This document shows positions 47,107 to 49,108 of a DNA stretch of 49,108 bases, in pieces (position 1 is the first letter of the stretch; each line of letters starts with the position of its first letter). Position numbers and translations under genes: made by a program. This DNA comes from Blastococcus sp. (lineage in GTDB: Bacteria > Actinomycetota > Actinomycetes > Mycobacteriales > Geodermatophilaceae). The notes beneath the pieces are model-generated. The model saw only the letters and a program-made list of their open reading frames with translations. It had not been told where the DNA came from and did not search any database. The stretch spans positions 1 to 49,108 of the forward strand of contig JAODNN010000074.1 of assembly GCA_025465355.1 (NCBI GenBank), given 5' to 3'.

Positions 47107-47130
47107 CTGTCAGTACCCCCCGCTAGACAT
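47107..47130 (+). promoter_or_regulatory. RecA-NDp (PafBC-type) promoter candidate before nrdJ
   Basis: CTGTCAGTA, then 8 nt, then TAGACAT resembles TTGTCRGTG-N8-TANNNT and shares AGAACTGTC and the spacing with the recA promoter at 29633. The last -10 base is shifted by one. It would give a ~90-nt leader. Confidence 0.6.
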
Positions 47131-47228
47131 CGACCAGAGCAATCCAGATCGCGGCTCTTCCCCAGCCGCCGTCCGATCCAAGCCAGTGAGACGACCGCAC
47201 GAATGACGACCAGGGAGAGCTCCGCACC

Positions 47229-49108
47229 ATGACCGAGACCGACGACCGCTTGGCCGGCACCCGAGCCCGCCGCAGCACCAAGGCGACGAGCCGCCCCAAG
47301 GGCCTGAAGATCAAGCGCGTCTTCACCACCGCCGGGGTGCACCCCTACGACGAGGTGACCTGGGAGCGCCGCGACGTCGTCATGACCAACTGGCGGGACG
47401 GCTCGATCAACTTCGAGCAGCGCGGCGTCGAGTTCCCCTCCGAGTGGAGCGTCAACGCCACGAACATCGTCACCACGAAGTACTTCCGCGGTGCCGTCGG
47501 CAGCTCCCAGCGGGAGAACAGCCTGCGCCAGCTCATCGACCGGGTCGTGCTCACCTACGGTGCGGCCGGTCGCGAGCACGGCTACTTCGCCACCGAGGGT
47601 GACGCCGAGATCTTCGAGCACGAGCTCACCTGGATGCTGCTGCACCAGGTGTTCAGCTTCAACTCGCCGGTCTGGTTCAACGTGGGTACGAGTGCTCCGC
47701 AGCAGGTCAGCGCGTGCTTCATCCTCGCCGTCGACGACCAGATGGACTCGATCCTCAACTGGTACCGCGAGGAGGGCCTGATCTTCAAGGGTGGCTCCGG
47801 GGCCGGCCTGAACCTCTCGCGCATCCGCTCCAGCAAGGAGCTGCTCTCCTCCGGCGGCACCGCCTCCGGCCCGGTCAGCTTCATGCGCGGTGCCGACGCG
47901 TCGGCCGGAACCATCAAGTCGGGTGGGGCCACCCGGCGCGCGGCCAAGATGGTCGTCCTCGACATCGACCACCCCGACATCGAGGAGTTCATCGAGACGA
48001 AGGCGCGCGAGGAGAACAAGATCCGCGCCCTGCGTGACGCCGGGTACGACATGGATCTCGGCGGCAAGGACATCACCAGCGTCCAGTACCAGAACGCCAA
48101 CAACTCCGTCCGGGTCTCGGACGAGTTCATGCGCGCTGTGGAGGATGGCGAAGAGTTCGGTCTGCGCGCCCGCATCGACGGGTCGGTCATCGAGACCGTC
48201 GATGCCAAGACGCTGTTCCGCAAGGTCACCCGGGCCGCGTGGGAGTGCGCCGACCCGGGCATCCAGTACGACGACACGATCAACGACTGGCACACCAACC
48301 CCGAGACCGGGCGGATCAACGCGTCCAACCCGTGCTCGGAGTACATGAGCCTCGACAACAGCTCGTGCAACCTGGCCTCACTGAACCTCATGAAGTTCCT
48401 CAAGGCGGACGGCACGTTCGACTCGCGGAACTTCGTCAAGGCTGTCGAGCTGGTCATCACGGCGATGGACATCTCCATCTGCTTCGCCGACTTCCCGACG
48501 GAGCCGATCGGCGAGACCACCCGCGCCTACCGCCAGCTGGGCATCGGCTACGCCAACCTGGGCGCGCTGCTGATGGCGACCGGTCACGCTTACGACTCCC
48601 GGGGTGGCCAGACCCTGGCCGCGGCGATCACTTCGCTGATGACCGGCACCGCGTACCGGCGCTCCGCCGAGCTGGCCGGCATCGTGGGTCCCTACGACGG
48701 CTTCGCCCGCAACGCTGACGCCCACGCGCGGGTCATGCGCAAGCACTCCGCGGCGAACGATGCGATCCGTCCGGTGGGTGCCGATGACGCCGATGTGCTG
48801 AAGGCCGCGACGGCCCAGTGGCAGGAGTGCCTCGAGATCGGCGCGGACAACGGCTGGCGCAACGCGCAGGCTTCGGTGCTCGCCCCTACCGGCACCATCG
48901 GCTTCATGATGGACTGCGACACGACCGGCATCGAGCCGGACTTCTCGCTGGTCAAGTTCAAGAAGCTGGTCGGCGGCGGCTCGATGCAGATCGTCAACCA
49001 GACGGTGCCGCGGGCGCTGAAGAGCCTGGGCTACCAGGACGAGCAGATCGAGGCGATCGTCGAGTTCATCGCCGAGCACGGCCACGTGGTCAACGCCCCG
49101 AGCCTGCG
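47229..49108 (+). CDS. nrdJ: Vitamin B12-dependent (class II) ribonucleotide reductase, 5' part
   Basis: The first ~626 residues of the adenosylcobalamin-dependent reductase that makes dNTPs with or without oxygen; the gene runs off the window. The N-terminus is basic (TKATSRPKGLKIKRVF). Core motifs are FNSPVWFNVG, the redox cysteine in SACFILAV, KGGSGAGLNLSRIRS, the catalytic NPCSEYMSLDNSSCNLASLNL (N-x-C-x-E) and APTGTIGFMMDCDTTGIEPDF. ATG 47229 follows GGGAGAG. Likely control is by NrdR through read-through from nrdR and by the damage-type promoter at 47107. Confidence 0.95.
   Translation, partial: MTETDDRLAGTRARRSTKATSRPKGLKIKRVFTTAGVHPYDEVTWERRDVVMTNWRDGSINFEQRGVEFPSEWSVNATNIVTTKYFRGAVGSSQRENSLRQLIDRVVLTYGAAGREHGYFATEGDAEIFEHELTWMLLHQVFSFNSPVWFNVGTSAPQQVSACFILAVDDQMDSILNWYREEGLIFKGGSGAGLNLSRIRSSKELLSSGGTASGPVSFMRGADASAGTIKSGGATRRAAKMVVLDIDHPDIEEFIETKAREENKIRALRDAGYDMDLGGKDITSVQYQNANNSVRVSDEFMRAVEDGEEFGLRARIDGSVIETVDAKTLFRKVTRAAWECADPGIQYDDTINDWHTNPETGRINASNPCSEYMSLDNSSCNLASLNLMKFLKADGTFDSRNFVKAVELVITAMDISICFADFPTEPIGETTRAYRQLGIGYANLGALLMATGHAYDSRGGQTLAAAITSLMTGTAYRRSAELAGIVGPYDGFARNADAHARVMRKHSAANDAIRPVGADDADVLKAATAQWQECLEIGADNGWRNAQASVLAPTGTIGFMMDCDTTGIEPDFSLVKFKKLVGGGSMQIVNQTVPRALKSLGYQDEQIEAIVEFIAEHGHVVNAPSL

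Overview
The window is a high-GC actinobacterial chromosome segment made almost entirely of core genes. Gene content, GTG starts, GC-rich third codon positions and the protein sequences point to a Geodermatophilaceae-like organism (Blastococcus, Geodermatophilus or Modestobacter type); that assignment is inference. The gene set broadly mirrors the Mycobacterium tuberculosis Rv2718c to Rv2764c block (thyA, dfrA, thyX, dapA, rnj, ftsK, pgsA, clgR, pspA, DUF3046, recA, recX, miaB, DUF349 protein, miaA, dapF, hflX, lexA, chiZ/divS, nrdR), with the Streptomyces-like nrdR-nrdJ pair at the right end.

Layout. 1-119: 3' end of a 5S rRNA and the rrn terminator. 174-1426 (minus): GNAT acetyltransferase and DUF2461 protein. 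1509-2738: YcaQ/AlkX-type crosslink glycosylase. 2814-7625: thymidylate and lysine/RNA block (thyX, thyA, folA, dapA, rnj). 7719-12447: a large secreted sugar-dehydrogenase-like PA14 protein, convergent with an S9 peptidase. 12552-18335: ftsK, rimO, pgsA, cinA, clgR. 18434-20537: a TetR regulator, a GNAT enzyme and a PfkB sugar kinase lie between clgR and pspA, which are adjacent in mycobacteria. 20661-27820: pspA, nei2, an ABM-domain membrane protein, lhr. 27922-31402: acyl-CoA dehydrogenase, a tiny membrane protein, DUF3046 protein, recA, recX. 31454-33838 (minus): ctaD and a hypothetical gene. 34098-41690: miaB, DUF349 protein, a dioxygenase-like protein, miaA, dapF, an acidic protein, hflX. 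41778-43551: PAP2 phosphatase and an anchored secreted protein. 43634-49108: lexA, divS/chiZ, an unrecognised gene, nrdR, and nrdJ running off the end.

The unifying theme is genome maintenance and dNTP supply: two thymidylate synthases, DHFR, class II ribonucleotide reductase with its repressor NrdR, RecA/RecX/LexA/DivS, and the repair enzymes YcaQ, Nei2 and Lhr. The regulatory DNA ties these together. There are LexA boxes at recA and between lexA and divS, RecA-NDp (PafBC-type) promoter matches at recA, nrdJ and ycaQ, and a 32-bp-spaced pair of NrdR boxes sitting on the nrdR promoter.

Expression style is distinctive. At well over a dozen genes a -10-like hexamer (TANNNT or the local variants CACGCT/GACACT) ends 6-7 nt before the start codon, which implies leaderless mRNAs, while seven genes inside operons start on 4-bp GTGA stop/start overlaps. 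A 54-bp structured repeat with compensatory stem changes sits exactly 4 nt after the stop codons of ftsK and miaB. I found no insertion sequence, prophage, CRISPR array or tRNA, and no clear previously undescribed multi-gene system. The best candidates for new biology are the unrecognised gene between divS and nrdR, the leaderless 36-codon membrane protein beside the DUF3046-recA locus, and the structured repeat.
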